From Chryseobacterium kimseyorum (lineage in GTDB: Bacteria > Bacteroidota > Bacteroidia > Flavobacteriales > Weeksellaceae): DNA of 64,000 bases. The translations under genes and the position numbers were made by a program. The stretch lies in assembly GCF_025971945.1 (NCBI RefSeq), contig NZ_JAPDHW010000008.1, positions 62,001-126,000 on the forward strand, written 5' to 3'. Every line of letters begins with the position of its first letter. The first letter of the stretch is position 1. Of the stretch, positions 53,132-61,783 are shown piece by piece. Below the pieces are notes generated by a model. That model searched no databases and was not told where the DNA came from. It worked only from the letters and a program-made list of their open reading frames with translations.

Positions 53132-53761
53132 ATGGATTTTTTTGATTTTCATCATCATAAGACAAATATTGCTTCAGGAATCTATAATCTGCAAACCGGA
53201 AGCCAACGACTTCCCGACACACTTTTTTCCGCAGGAATTCATCCTCAGGATATTCAGCCGGAAAATCCTGACCATCAATTTGAATGGTTACAATCTGTCA
53301 TTACTGAAAATTGTTTTGCCATTGGCGAATGCGGTTTAGACGGACTGGCTTCTATGGAGATGAAAATTCAGGAACAATTTTTTTTAAGACAGATTCAATT
53401 GGCCAATGAGTTAAAAAAACCTCTAATTATCCATTGTGTCCGTAAGTTTTATGAAGTGATTTCTTTTAGAAAAAAGTCTGAACAGGCGATGATCATTCAT
53501 GGTTTTAATAAAAAACAAAGCGTTGCAGATGATCTTCTGAAGAATAATTTTTATCTGAGTTTTGGGAAAGCTGTTTTGTATCATCTATCTTTGCAGGATA
53601 CTTTGAAAACAGTTCCTTTAGATAAGCTCTTTTTAGAAACTGATAATGACGATTTTGACATCAGAGAATTATATCAGAAAGTTTCAGAAATAAAGAAAAT
53701 TTCGATAGAACGACTTCAACAACAGATTGTAGAAAATTTAGATACGATAAAAAATGGATAA
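53132..53761 (+). CDS. TatD family metal-dependent hydrolase
   Basis: A 209-residue metal-dependent nuclease-like enzyme of the TatD group, shorter than the usual ~255. Metal-site motifs are DFHHHK at the N-terminus, GECGLD (metal-bridging Glu near 69), PLIIHCV (His), IHGFN and LETDNDD near the C-terminus. I start at the ATG at 53132 because the HxH motif follows at once. TatD proteins act as DNA 3'-5' exonucleases or deacylases in other bacteria. Its last eight bases overlap tcdA. Confidence 0.9.
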   Translation: MDFFDFHHHKTNIASGIYNLQTGSQRLPDTLFSAGIHPQDIQPENPDHQFEWLQSVITENCFAIGECGLDGLASMEMKIQEQFFLRQIQLANELKKPLIIHCVRKFYEVISFRKKSEQAMIIHGFNKKQSVADDLLKNNFYLSFGKAVLYHLSLQDTLKTVPLDKLFLETDNDDFDIRELYQKVSEIKKISIERLQQQIVENLDTIKNG

Positions 53762-54491
53762 GTTTTGGCTGGAAAGAACGGAACTTCTTATCAAAGAAGA
53801 AGGCATTAACATCTTGAATAATGCAACAGTTCTCGTAGTAGGTTTGGGTGGTGTAGGATCTTTCGCTGCCGAGTTTCTGGCTAGAGCCGGAATTGGAAAA
53901 ATGACTATTGTAGACGGTGACACCGTAGATATTACCAATATTAACCGACAGCTTCCTGCGTTGCATTCAACAGTTGGCAAACATAAAGTGGAAGTGGTGG
54001 CAGAAAGATTGATGGACATTAATCCAAAATTAGAACTCACGAAAATCAATGAGTTTCTGAATCCTGAAAGAATGGCTGAAGTTTTAGACTCAGGAAAATT
54101 CGATTATATCTTAGACTGTATAGACAGCATCACACCAAAAGTCAGCTTAATTATTGCCGCAAAAAGAAGAAAAATTAAAATCGTAAGTTCGATGGGTGCC
54201 GGCGGAAAATCTGATCCTTCTAAAGTGATGGTAAGAGATATCCATAAAACTGCTGAATGCCATCTTGCAAAACAGGTAAGAAAAAGACTGAAAAAAGAAA
54301 AAATAGACAAAGGCATCCGATGTGTTTTTTCAAGTGAAATTCAGGATGAAGACAGCCTGAAAATGACCGACGGAAGCAATTATAAAAGATCTTTTTACGG
54401 AACAATAAGCTTTATTCCTGCGATTTTCGGATTGTATGCAGCTGCAGAAGTCATCAATCATTTAGTGAAAAAGGCTGATGCAGAACTTTAA
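53754..54491 (+). CDS. tcdA: tRNA threonylcarbamoyladenosine dehydratase
   Basis: ThiF/E1-like enzyme of 245 residues that uses ATP to cyclise t6A37 of tRNAs to ct6A. The nucleotide-binding motif is GLGGVG (30-35), followed by the E1-type segment VDGDTVDITNINRQLPAL and the second half DYILDCIDSITPKVSLI. SSMGAGGKSDPSKVMVRDI is a TcdA/YgdL signature. It overlaps tatD by 8 bases and rnpA by 14, so the three genes are translated as a tightly coupled unit. Confidence 0.95.
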   Translation: MDKFWLERTELLIKEEGINILNNATVLVVGLGGVGSFAAEFLARAGIGKMTIVDGDTVDITNINRQLPALHSTVGKHKVEVVAERLMDINPKLELTKINEFLNPERMAEVLDSGKFDYILDCIDSITPKVSLIIAAKRRKIKIVSSMGAGGKSDPSKVMVRDIHKTAECHLAKQVRKRLKKEKIDKGIRCVFSSEIQDEDSLKMTDGSNYKRSFYGTISFIPAIFGLYAAAEVINHLVKKADAEL

Positions 54492-54852
54492 ATATCCGAA
54501 AGCGGAAAAACTTAAAAAAAAGGATGAAATCACTTTGCTTTTCGAGAAAGGCAAGTGGAAGAACAGTAGTAACCTGAGAATTATTATTCTTAAAAATCAT
54601 CCTGATTTACTGACTGAAAATGTTAAACTCGGAGTTTCCGTTTCTAAAAGATATTTTAAAAAGGCCGTTTACAGAAACCGGATTAAAAGACTTTTGCGGG
54701 AATGCTATCGTCTGAACAAAGATTTATTTAAAGAATCTTTTGGAGAGAAAACTGCGGCGATGCTGTTTTGGGTTTCTCCCGAATTGCCTGAAAAGTTTCA
54801 GGACGTTGAAGCACAGTTTATTAAATTGTGTCAGTCGCAGAAAAAGGCTTGA
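54478..54852 (+). CDS. rnpA: Ribonuclease P protein component
   Basis: Protein cofactor of RNase P, which removes 5' leaders from tRNA precursors; 124 residues. The core motif VSVSKRYFKKAVYRNRIKRLLREC contains the RNR signature (given as one short stretch, KAVYRNRIKRLLRE). The protein is very basic. Its usual neighbour rpmH is missing; instead it overlaps tcdA by 14 bases, grouping two tRNA-maturation functions in one operon. Confidence 0.95.
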   Translation: MQNFKYPKAEKLKKKDEITLLFEKGKWKNSSNLRIIILKNHPDLLTENVKLGVSVSKRYFKKAVYRNRIKRLLRECYRLNKDLFKESFGEKTAAMLFWVSPELPEKFQDVEAQFIKLCQSQKKA

Positions 54853-55138
54853 GTTTTAATTTCCCACGGATTTCACAGATTTTTTTTATTTTAATTTATT
54901 CTCGCTGATTGAGCGGATTTTGCAGATTTCATCAAAAAAAAAACATTTTGTTTGTCATTCCGTAGGAATCTAAACACCTATAGTAAGCGTCGTTGAGATT
55001 ACTAATGAATGACAAACATATTTTAAAACATCTAAACTGTATTTAGTGATGATTTTAAGAGCAATTATTTCATTATTTAAATTCCAATTTACATTTTATA
55101 TTTTTTTGTAGCTTTAAGCAAACAATTGACGAATAAAA
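54853..55138. repeat. Gap after rnpA with two dispersed repeats
   Basis: The first part (54864-54932) has GGATTTCACAGATT and GCAGATTTC, like the element at 41593. The second is an 11-bp perfect inverted repeat GTTTGTCATTC (54950-54960) / GAATGACAAAC (55007-55017) enclosing CGTAGGAATCT. This matches a repeat type I have seen often in Bacteroidetes intergenic DNA. No gene is visible. Confidence 0.65.
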
Positions 55139-55747
55139 ATGTTAGATCAAGTTCCGTATTTACCTTATATCATGAGTGCCTTCATCGGCATCGGGTTGGC
55201 TGCTGCTTCAGGTTTCAGAGTATTTTTACCCATGTTTGCAGTAAGCTTAGCTTCCTATTTTCACTGGATTCCGATGAGCGAAAGTTTTGAATGGCTTTCA
55301 AGCTTACCCGCATTAATTACGACAGGAATTGCAATGATTGCTGAAATTTTAGCATATTATATTCCTTTTGTAGATCATTTGCTCGATACTATTTCAATTC
55401 CAATGGCAACGGTTGCAGGATCTGTACTTTTTGCAAGCCAGTTTGCCGATTTGGGCACATTTCCGCAATGGGCATTGGCTCTGATCGCCGGTGGTGGAAC
55501 GGCTGCAACAATCAGTTCGGGGTTTGCAGGAATTCGTGCGGCATCCACTGCAACGACAGGCGGACTTGGAAACTCAGTAGTTGGAACTACCGAAACTGCA
55601 GGTGCGGGAATTATGGCGATCTTAGCAATGGCAGCACCTTTCATAGCGGCTATCTTTGCAATTATCACACTCATTCTCGTTATTGTTTTTGGACGAAAAG
55701 CATGGCGAAAACTGAAAAACAGAAAGCAAATAAATGCTAGTCATTAA
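55139..55747 (+). CDS. DUF4126 domain membrane protein
   Basis: A 202-residue inner-membrane protein. About five hydrophobic segments occur (9-37, 54-76, 86-106, 109-122, 157-187), the Gly/Ala/Thr-rich middle (GGGTAATISSGFAGIRAASTATTGG) being typical of DUF4126. The C-terminus is basic and cytoplasmic (GRKAWRKLKNRKQ). Function unknown in the family. It stands alone before a strong terminator. Confidence 0.85.
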   Translation: MLDQVPYLPYIMSAFIGIGLAAASGFRVFLPMFAVSLASYFHWIPMSESFEWLSSLPALITTGIAMIAEILAYYIPFVDHLLDTISIPMATVAGSVLFASQFADLGTFPQWALALIAGGGTAATISSGFAGIRAASTATTGGLGNSVVGTTETAGAGIMAILAMAAPFIAAIFAIITLILVIVFGRKAWRKLKNRKQINASH

Positions 55748-55755
55748 TAAAAAGA

Positions 55756-55790
55756 AAAACGGCAGAAATTTAATTCTGCCGTTTTCTTTT
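55756..55790. terminator. Terminator between convergent genes
   Basis: Perfect 12-bp stem AAAACGGCAGAA / TTCTGCCGTTTT with a 6-base loop and a T-rich tail; its A run on the other strand lets it serve the convergent gene too. Confidence 0.88.
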
Positions 55791-55804
55791 AGTCTAAAAA
55801 TACT

Positions 55805-58381
55805 TTAATTCTTGTTTCTGCTATCTTTAATTTCCTGAATTTTTGCTTCAAAATATTCCTTTCGGTCTGGGAATTTATTCGCTAAAATCAAAAACGCATT
55901 TACTGCTTTGGAATAGAGTTTTTGTTCGATATACAGATTGGCTAAAGTCTCGGTCATCAGATGCGAAATATCGTCTGTCTTTTCCTTTACCACAAAATTA
56001 ACCTCATCTTTTAGCTGGCTGATTTTAGGGTTATTTTCAATGAATGACTCAATAACTTTATTTTTAATCTCAGTTTTATCAACTGGCGTTTCTTCCACAC
56101 GGTCGATCTTCAACCAGCTTTGCCAGGTATTGATAAATCCGGGAACATTGCTGTCATCGATTTTTTTCTGAGCCATCTTTGCCTCCTCTGCTTTGGAGTC
56201 TGCTTTATCTTTCTGATCAGATTTGTAGGAAAGTCCTAAACTTGCAATATCTGACCCAAAGAATGAAACGTTCATCACTGGAACTTCACCATTTTGTTGA
56301 TCCTGACTTTCTTCCACGTCCGTTTGATTTTCAGCTGTCTCAGATACTACTTCAGACTCTTCCACTTCAGCAGTTTTATCCACTTTAGGTTCAGCTGGAA
56401 GTTCTTCAACTATCGGTTGGGATTTCGGAGCTTCTTCGACTATTTGAACTTCTTTTTCCGGCTGGGTAACTTCTGCAGGCTTATTGAGTAAAGAATCGGG
56501 GCGGCTAGCTTCAAAACTCATCGGTTTCCAGGTTGAAACCGTTTCTGTTTCGGGTTCAGCATTTGGAGCTTCGTCTTTCACCTCATCAATTTCGACTTCA
56601 GATTTCTCTTCCTCAAGTTTCTCTTCAACGATCGCCTCAGCTTCCTTCACAACGACCTCTTCTGCAACTTTCTGCTCTTCGCCTACATGAAAAGCCTGAG
56701 TTTCTGCAAAACTGATATCGTGGCCAATTTCTTCCTCATGAATATCTGCCTTTTCCGGTGCGTTTTCTTTATTTGCTCTCATTCTCTTCTCCACTTCTTC
56801 TATCAAACGTCGCATTTCGTCTTCATGCTTGTTGATATTTGACTTTGGAGTTTCAAATGAATTTTCTAACGTTTTGTTGGATTCTATCTTAACTTCCGGA
56901 AGAAAGGAATCTGTACCATGGAAGCTTAATTCGGAATCGTCATTAACTTTTTCAGCAACTTTTTCAGAATCGATTTTGTCTTCATTAATAATCACCTCTG
57001 ACTTTGGAACTTCTGTTAATTCCTCTGCTTTATTTTTTTGAGATTCAATATCCTCATCATTCGAAGCTGCTGTTTCTGCTGGGAAAGATTCAACTTTCTG
57101 AAAGCTTATTTCAGATTCATCCTCTACATTTTCCTCAACTTTTTCAGAATCTAACTGATCTTCATTAATGATGATCTCAGACTTTGGAGCCTCACTGATT
57201 TTTTCTGTTTTATCTACATCGGATACCGTTTCAGAATTCAGTTTTTCTTCTGACGGAATTTCTGTTTCAGCAGTAAATGATTCAACTTTCTGAAAGCTTA
57301 TTTGAGATTGATCCTCAACTTTTTCAGGAACTTTTTCAGAATCTAACTGATCTTCATTAATGATTATCTCAGACTTTGGAGCCTCACTGATTTTTTCTGT
57401 TTTATCTACTTCGGATACCGTTTCAGAATTCAGTTTTTCTTCTGACGGAATTTCTGTTTCAGCAGTAAATGATTCAACTTTCTGAAAGCTTATTTCAGAT
57501 ACATCCTCAACTTTTTCAGCAACTTTTTCAGAATCTAACTGATCTTCATTGATGATTTCTGCCGATTTAGGAGCTTCGGTTAGTTCTTCCTGTTTATTTA
57601 AATCTGATTCAGGTAAAATTTCCTCTAAATTCAATTCAGCATTATCGGTAATTTCTTCCACCTGCGTTTCCGGTAATGGAGTTTCAGTAATTTCCGGTTC
57701 CGAGGATGTTCCGGCCAATTCTTCAGCCACAATCGCATCTTCTTTATCCTGTTCAGAGATATCACTCTGGTTAGAAACTGGTTTGTGAGTTACAATAACC
57801 CCAGATTCCAGCGTAGATTCAAGATCAATGGTTTCATTATTATCTTCATCCAGAAAATTTTCTTCACCATCAAACAAAATTCTGTTCCGCTCACCTTTTA
57901 CAACCAAATGTTTAATTTCAGGCTTGTCGGCAATTAGACCTTCAGAAGCTGCCTCATAATCATGATCCGAGAAATTTTTTGTTGTATTTCTCACAGATTT
58001 TTCTTCAGACAGATTTTTATTTTCTGCCACTTCAATGTTTTCCGTGACGGGACTTACAGCAATTGGTGTTTCATCAACCGGATTGTCAATGATATTTTCA
58101 GGAGCTGTTTGCGCCTTTTCTACAGCGATTTCGGGCTTAATCTGCTGAATCTTTCCGTTGATTAATTGATACAGTATTTTTTTGTCTGTCGTATAAGCTG
58201 CCGTGGTAGAAAGTGCTTTCTGGTAATTTTCTTTATCGTAAAGATGCACACCATACAGATGCAGCGCTCTGATGTTTTGAATATAGGGGAAAGAATTAAT
58301 TTCCTCCTTCAAAAGATGCAGATCTTCTGACTGAATATTTTTCGGGTTTTTTAATAATTCTAAAACTCTATTATTTATCAT
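55805..58381 (-). CDS. Large acidic repeat protein with TPR-like ends
   Basis: An 858-residue protein, very rich in Glu, with no signal peptide or membrane helix. The N-terminus (about 1-75, IQNIRALHLYGVHLYDKENYQKAL) and C-terminus (about 790-850, MTETLANLYIEQKLYSKAVNAFLILANKFPD) look like half-TPR helices. Between them lies a disordered acidic region. It includes tandem 64-residue units (APKSxIIINEDQLDSEKV, then SFQKVESF, then SEEKLNSETVS): two near-identical ones at 57383-57574 and 57191-57382, then diverged ones down to about 56852. It is one base from lptE, so part of that operon. Function unknown. Confidence 0.75.
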   Translation of the reverse strand: MINNRVLELLKNPKNIQSEDLHLLKEEINSFPYIQNIRALHLYGVHLYDKENYQKALSTTAAYTTDKKILYQLINGKIQQIKPEIAVEKAQTAPENIIDNPVDETPIAVSPVTENIEVAENKNLSEEKSVRNTTKNFSDHDYEAASEGLIADKPEIKHLVVKGERNRILFDGEENFLDEDNNETIDLESTLESGVIVTHKPVSNQSDISEQDKEDAIVAEELAGTSSEPEITETPLPETQVEEITDNAELNLEEILPESDLNKQEELTEAPKSAEIINEDQLDSEKVAEKVEDVSEISFQKVESFTAETEIPSEEKLNSETVSEVDKTEKISEAPKSEIIINEDQLDSEKVPEKVEDQSQISFQKVESFTAETEIPSEEKLNSETVSDVDKTEKISEAPKSEIIINEDQLDSEKVEENVEDESEISFQKVESFPAETAASNDEDIESQKNKAEELTEVPKSEVIINEDKIDSEKVAEKVNDDSELSFHGTDSFLPEVKIESNKTLENSFETPKSNINKHEDEMRRLIEEVEKRMRANKENAPEKADIHEEEIGHDISFAETQAFHVGEEQKVAEEVVVKEAEAIVEEKLEEEKSEVEIDEVKDEAPNAEPETETVSTWKPMSFEASRPDSLLNKPAEVTQPEKEVQIVEEAPKSQPIVEELPAEPKVDKTAEVEESEVVSETAENQTDVEESQDQQNGEVPVMNVSFFGSDIASLGLSYKSDQKDKADSKAEEAKMAQKKIDDSNVPGFINTWQSWLKIDRVEETPVDKTEIKNKVIESFIENNPKISQLKDEVNFVVKEKTDDISHLMTETLANLYIEQKLYSKAVNAFLILANKFPDRKEYFEAKIQEIKDSRNKN
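56852..57574 (-). repeat. Tandem 192-bp coding repeat
   Basis: Units start at 57574, 57382, 57190 and 57010 (minus strand), with lengths 192, 192, 180 and about 159 bases. The first two are almost identical in DNA, the third and fourth progressively diverged. All keep the reading frame of the 858-residue protein. Confidence 0.9.
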
Positions 58382-58382
58382 C

Positions 58383-58907
58383 TTACCAATTTGCTACGAT
58401 GTCGTTAAATATTTTGTTGATAATTCTGTCGGTTGCGATTTTCACCTGAGAAGTTTCTATGGCACTTTGAGACAGATTACTGTTAAAAACTGCCTCATCA
58501 GAGTAAGTTCTGTCGAAACTCACATCAGGATGCAGTTTATTTTCGTAATGAACCTTTACTGTAATTGTCAGTTTATTCTGAGATTCCTGAATTACACCTC
58601 CGGCGGATGTACTCTGAGTTGTTGAACTGATCGTAGTTGGAGTAATCGAGTAGTCTGTAATCTCACCTTCAATCAGAATATCAGGATTCTGTTTTGTTCC
58701 TTTAAGAGTTGTACGCTGAACAAATCTATTCTGAATATCTGTGGAAAACTGCTGAGACAAAGTAGGGTTGACCAATGGAGAATTATTAGGGAATTCGTTG
58801 ATCTGCACCGTCTTTTCATCAGTTAGGGATGATCCTGTAAAACTGTAGCAGGAATTTAAAAATCCAACACAAATAATTAAAAGAAAGAGGTTTTTCAGCT
58901 GACTCAT
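58383..58907 (-). CDS. lptE: LPS-assembly lipoprotein LptE
   Basis: Outer-membrane lipoprotein that plugs LptD and helps insert lipopolysaccharide; 174 residues. The lipobox ends at Cys20 (VGFLNSC-YSFTG), and YSFTGSSL followed by TVQINEFPNNSPLVNP is typical of Bacteroidetes LptE. Middle strands (PDILIEGEITDYSITP, NKLTITVKVHYEN) fit the fold. The stop lies one base before the repeat protein start and 17 bases after the membrane protein gene, so all are one operon under the sigma-54 activator gene. Confidence 0.9.
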   Translation of the reverse strand: MSQLKNLFLLIICVGFLNSCYSFTGSSLTDEKTVQINEFPNNSPLVNPTLSQQFSTDIQNRFVQRTTLKGTKQNPDILIEGEITDYSITPTTISSTTQSTSAGGVIQESQNKLTITVKVHYENKLHPDVSFDRTYSDEAVFNSNLSQSAIETSQVKIATDRIINKIFNDIVANW

Positions 58908-58924
58908 TATATAATTTTTAAATC

Positions 58925-59626
58925 TTAATATTTTTCCTGGATTCCAATCTCTGAAATCTCGTCGTGCTCTATCTGCGAAATTGCATCTTCATAAGCAAAA
59001 TAATTACCTACATAAACGAATGGCATTGTAGCCAATAAACCAATACCGCAGGCAAGAATACCCGCATACATGATTATAACCAATACCAATGAAAATAAGA
59101 ATATAGATACCAAATTACCTTTGGTCATAACTTTTGAAATATTCCATGCAGTTTTTACATCAGTTACATCTTTTAAAGAAATCAATGCCGGAATATAAAA
59201 TCCTTTCAGCAGAAAATAGATAAGAACAGCATACACAGCCAGAATAAAAGGAAACATGATTAATCCTAACCACGGAGACGGATCATCACCTTGCGTATAC
59301 GCTATGGCAGGCATGAATATAAGAAACGGAATGTATATTAACATAAATGCTCCTATCAAGATAAGTTGAATTACAAAATAGGGCATGAATTTGTCGAAAT
59401 TAAAAACGTCTCCCGGACTTGCCTGCTGACCTTTGTTCAGCTTTCGAAGATATTGATAAAAATTTCCTACGCCCAGCATACCGCAGAACGGAATAATTCC
59501 CATTACCATACAGCACAAAAATGCTACGAAGATATTTCCGAAATCTTTTTTCATCATCTCAAAGCCTTTGCTTAGATAATCTCCTAATTTGAAATTGATT
59601 GGCTTTGGGGTTAAGTTTACGTTCAT
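58925..59626 (-). CDS. Polytopic membrane protein, unknown function
   Basis: A 233-residue membrane protein with about six hydrophobic segments (30-55, 78-105, 112-122, 130-155, 175-205, 207-220). The N-terminus (NFKLGDYLSKGFEMMKKDFGN) and LISLKDVTDVKTAWNISK suggest the family of DUF/GlpQ-type membrane-domain proteins seen beside lptE in related bacteria. No catalytic motif is visible. Similar proteins are sometimes labelled beta-carotene monooxygenases, which I see no support for. It lies 27 bases downstream of the sigma-54 activator. Confidence 0.6.
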   Translation of the reverse strand: MNVNLTPKPINFKLGDYLSKGFEMMKKDFGNIFVAFLCCMVMGIIPFCGMLGVGNFYQYLRKLNKGQQASPGDVFNFDKFMPYFVIQLILIGAFMLIYIPFLIFMPAIAYTQGDDPSPWLGLIMFPFILAVYAVLIYFLLKGFYIPALISLKDVTDVKTAWNISKVMTKGNLVSIFLFSLVLVIIMYAGILACGIGLLATMPFVYVGNYFAYEDAISQIEHDEISEIGIQEKY

Positions 59627-59653
59627 AATTTTTTTGATTTAATGTTTATTGAT

Positions 59654-60937
59654 TTAGTCTTCTAAGTTATATTGTTTTATTTTTCTGTACAGTGTTCTCT
59701 GAGAAATTCCAAGTTCATCAGCGGCTCTGTTTCTTCTTCCGTTATGCTTTTCCAGTGCTTTGATTATCAGATCTTTTTCATTGTTCTGAAGTGATAAAGA
59801 TTCTGGTCGGTTTTCTTCCACTTCAATATCTTCAAAATCTTCGTAGCTGTCGTCTGAGTTCGAAATAATGGTTGGATTCTGAATATTCTGACTGTTATTA
59901 TTTTCAAAAAACAACAAAGAATTCGGACTGGCGTTTTGTTGCGGCTCAGGCGTGTAAATCCTGTTAATCAAGTTCTTTTCCTGATTGCTTAGATCTGATG
60001 TTCCTCTGTTTTTTATCAATTCCGAAGTTAAGGATTTTAAATCATTAATATCATTCCTCATATCAAAGAGAATTTTGTACATAATTTCTCTTTCGTTTCC
60101 AAAATCGGTCTGTTTTTGTGCGTGAGGTTGGTTGACCACCATTGGTAAATGAGAATCCATCGGGATGTATTCTGCCAATTTAGCTACCGTAACACTTCGG
60201 TCGGTTTCTACAACCGTCATCTGCTCTACCAGATTTCTCAGCTGTCGCACATTTCCGGGGAATGCGTAATTTTCGATATAATGAACTGCACTTGCCTCAA
60301 GTTGTAACTCGGGCATTCTGTATTTTTCAGCAAAATCGATCGCAAACTTTCTGAAAAGTAAATGAATATCGCCTTTTCTTTCTCTCAAAGCCGGCATATC
60401 GATCTGAACGGTATTCAGACGGTAAAAAAGATCTTCACGGAATCTGCTGTCCTGAATAGCCTTCATCATATTGACATTCGTCGCTGCAACAATTCTCACA
60501 TTGGTTTTCTGAACCTGCGAAGAACCTACTTTCATAAATTCACCGCTTTCTAAAACTCTTAATAGACGAACCTGTGTCTGCAAAGGCAATTCACCCACCT
60601 CATCCAGAAAAATCGTTCCGCCATCTGCTACTTCGAAATATCCTTTTCGGGTTGCTGTTGCCCCCGTAAAGGCTCCCTTTTCATGTCCGAAAAGTTCGGA
60701 ATCAATCGTTCCTTCAGGAATTGCTCCACAGTTGACAACGATATAAGGCTGATGTTTTCTTTTCGATTCTGAATGAATAATTTTTGGGATAAACTCTTTT
60801 CCCACACCACTTTCCCCGATAACCAAAACGGAAATATCTGTTGGTGCTACCTGTATAGATTTTTCGAGTGCACGGTTGAGCGCAGGAAAATTCCCTATGA
60901 TACCGAAACGTGCTTTTATAGATTGTAAGTCTGCCAT
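59654..60937 (-). CDS. Sigma-54-dependent AAA+ transcriptional activator
   Basis: Enhancer-binding-protein-type regulator of 427 residues. The AAA+ domain starts almost at the N-terminus: Walker A GESGVGKE (41-48), the sigma-54 contact loop GAFTGA (88-93), Walker B GGTIFLDEVGELP, and the arginine-finger segment FREDLFYRLN. A linker rich in Asn/Ser precedes a C-terminal Fis-type helix-turn-helix (GRRNRAADELGISQRTLYRK, about 402-423). There is no receiver, GAF or PAS domain, so activity is controlled in trans or is constitutive. It leads the lptE operon. Confidence 0.94.
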   Translation of the reverse strand: MADLQSIKARFGIIGNFPALNRALEKSIQVAPTDISVLVIGESGVGKEFIPKIIHSESKRKHQPYIVVNCGAIPEGTIDSELFGHEKGAFTGATATRKGYFEVADGGTIFLDEVGELPLQTQVRLLRVLESGEFMKVGSSQVQKTNVRIVAATNVNMMKAIQDSRFREDLFYRLNTVQIDMPALRERKGDIHLLFRKFAIDFAEKYRMPELQLEASAVHYIENYAFPGNVRQLRNLVEQMTVVETDRSVTVAKLAEYIPMDSHLPMVVNQPHAQKQTDFGNEREIMYKILFDMRNDINDLKSLTSELIKNRGTSDLSNQEKNLINRIYTPEPQQNASPNSLLFFENNNSQNIQNPTIISNSDDSYEDFEDIEVEENRPESLSLQNNEKDLIIKALEKHNGRRNRAADELGISQRTLYRKIKQYNLED

Positions 60938-60979
60938 TTTATTGATTTAAAGATTAAAAAAAATTAAAGATTTTAAAAT

Positions 60980-61783
60980 TTACAGTTCTTCTATTTGTGT
61001 TCTGTAAACTTTGTTGAAATGATGAGTGTAACCATCTTTCATGGTTCTACCTTCATCGTAGCGTGTCAAAGCCATCTTTTTTAAATCTAAATAATCTTTA
61101 TTTCTAATTTTCGCAACTTTACTTTTAAAATATATATTTTCAGCAAAATCATTCTGCTTACTTTGTTTTTCGAAATTTTCTAAAGCTTTATCGTATCTGC
61201 CAAGTTCGAAATACGTTACACCAAGCTGGTAATGATCATAAAAACCAACATTATGATCTTTTTTTGCTAGCTGATTCTCAATCAGGGAAATTGCTTTCTC
61301 TTTTTGTCCTAAGGCCGAATAACAAAGCGCCTTTGCGATATGCAATTCGTAATCTCCATTCTGAGAATACCCTAAATAACCTGTAGGATAAATTTTCTCT
61401 AAAGCCTCAATATCTGCAACTGCACCTTTGTAATCTCTGAGAAATTGATATTTACACCATCCACGATATCCCAAATGTCGAGCAGGATCAAGTTCTACGG
61501 CTTTATCAATCAGTATTTTCCATGAAATAAAATCTCCTCTCTTTAAATATGGAACTGATTTTTCCATATAAAGATTTGAAAAATCGGGACAGAGCACTAT
61601 TGCCTTATCAAAACCTTCCTGAGAATCTTTTGAACCCTGATCATATTTTTCGAGATAGTTGTAGATTTCACAGGCTTTTTTACAGTCGTCACTTTGCATG
61701 ACATTGCAGTTTACCTGCGACTGTAAATTAGAATAAACTACAAGAATTAGAAGGCTAAGGTAGTATTTCTGAAACTTTTCCAT
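60980..61783 (-). CDS. Exported TPR-repeat protein
   Basis: A 267-residue protein from the ATG at 61783 (an earlier ATG at 61789 adds two residues). A signal peptide (YYLSLLILVVYSNLQSQ) precedes two Cys-containing turns (CNVMQSDDCKKACEIY). TPR-like helices (KRGDFISWKILIDKAVELDPARHLGY given in part, ALGQKEKAISLIENQL, ELGRYDKALENFEKQ) follow. Its start lies inside the end of the lipoprotein gene, so the two are coupled. It looks accessory relative to the neighbouring miaB and sigma-54 genes. Confidence 0.75.
   Translation of the reverse strand: MEKFQKYYLSLLILVVYSNLQSQVNCNVMQSDDCKKACEIYNYLEKYDQGSKDSQEGFDKAIVLCPDFSNLYMEKSVPYLKRGDFISWKILIDKAVELDPARHLGYRGWCKYQFLRDYKGAVADIEALEKIYPTGYLGYSQNGDYELHIAKALCYSALGQKEKAISLIENQLAKKDHNVGFYDHYQLGVTYFELGRYDKALENFEKQSKQNDFAENIYFKSKVAKIRNKDYLDLKKMALTRYDEGRTMKDGYTHHFNKVYRTQIEEL

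Noticed and set aside
55375..55740. Open frames on both strands inside the DUF4126 gene
   Set aside because: Low-complexity Gly/Ala coding DNA opens other frames; no independent support.
56852..57574. CRISPR-like regular repeat spacing
   Set aside because: The repeats are 192-bp in-frame coding units without spacers, not a CRISPR array.
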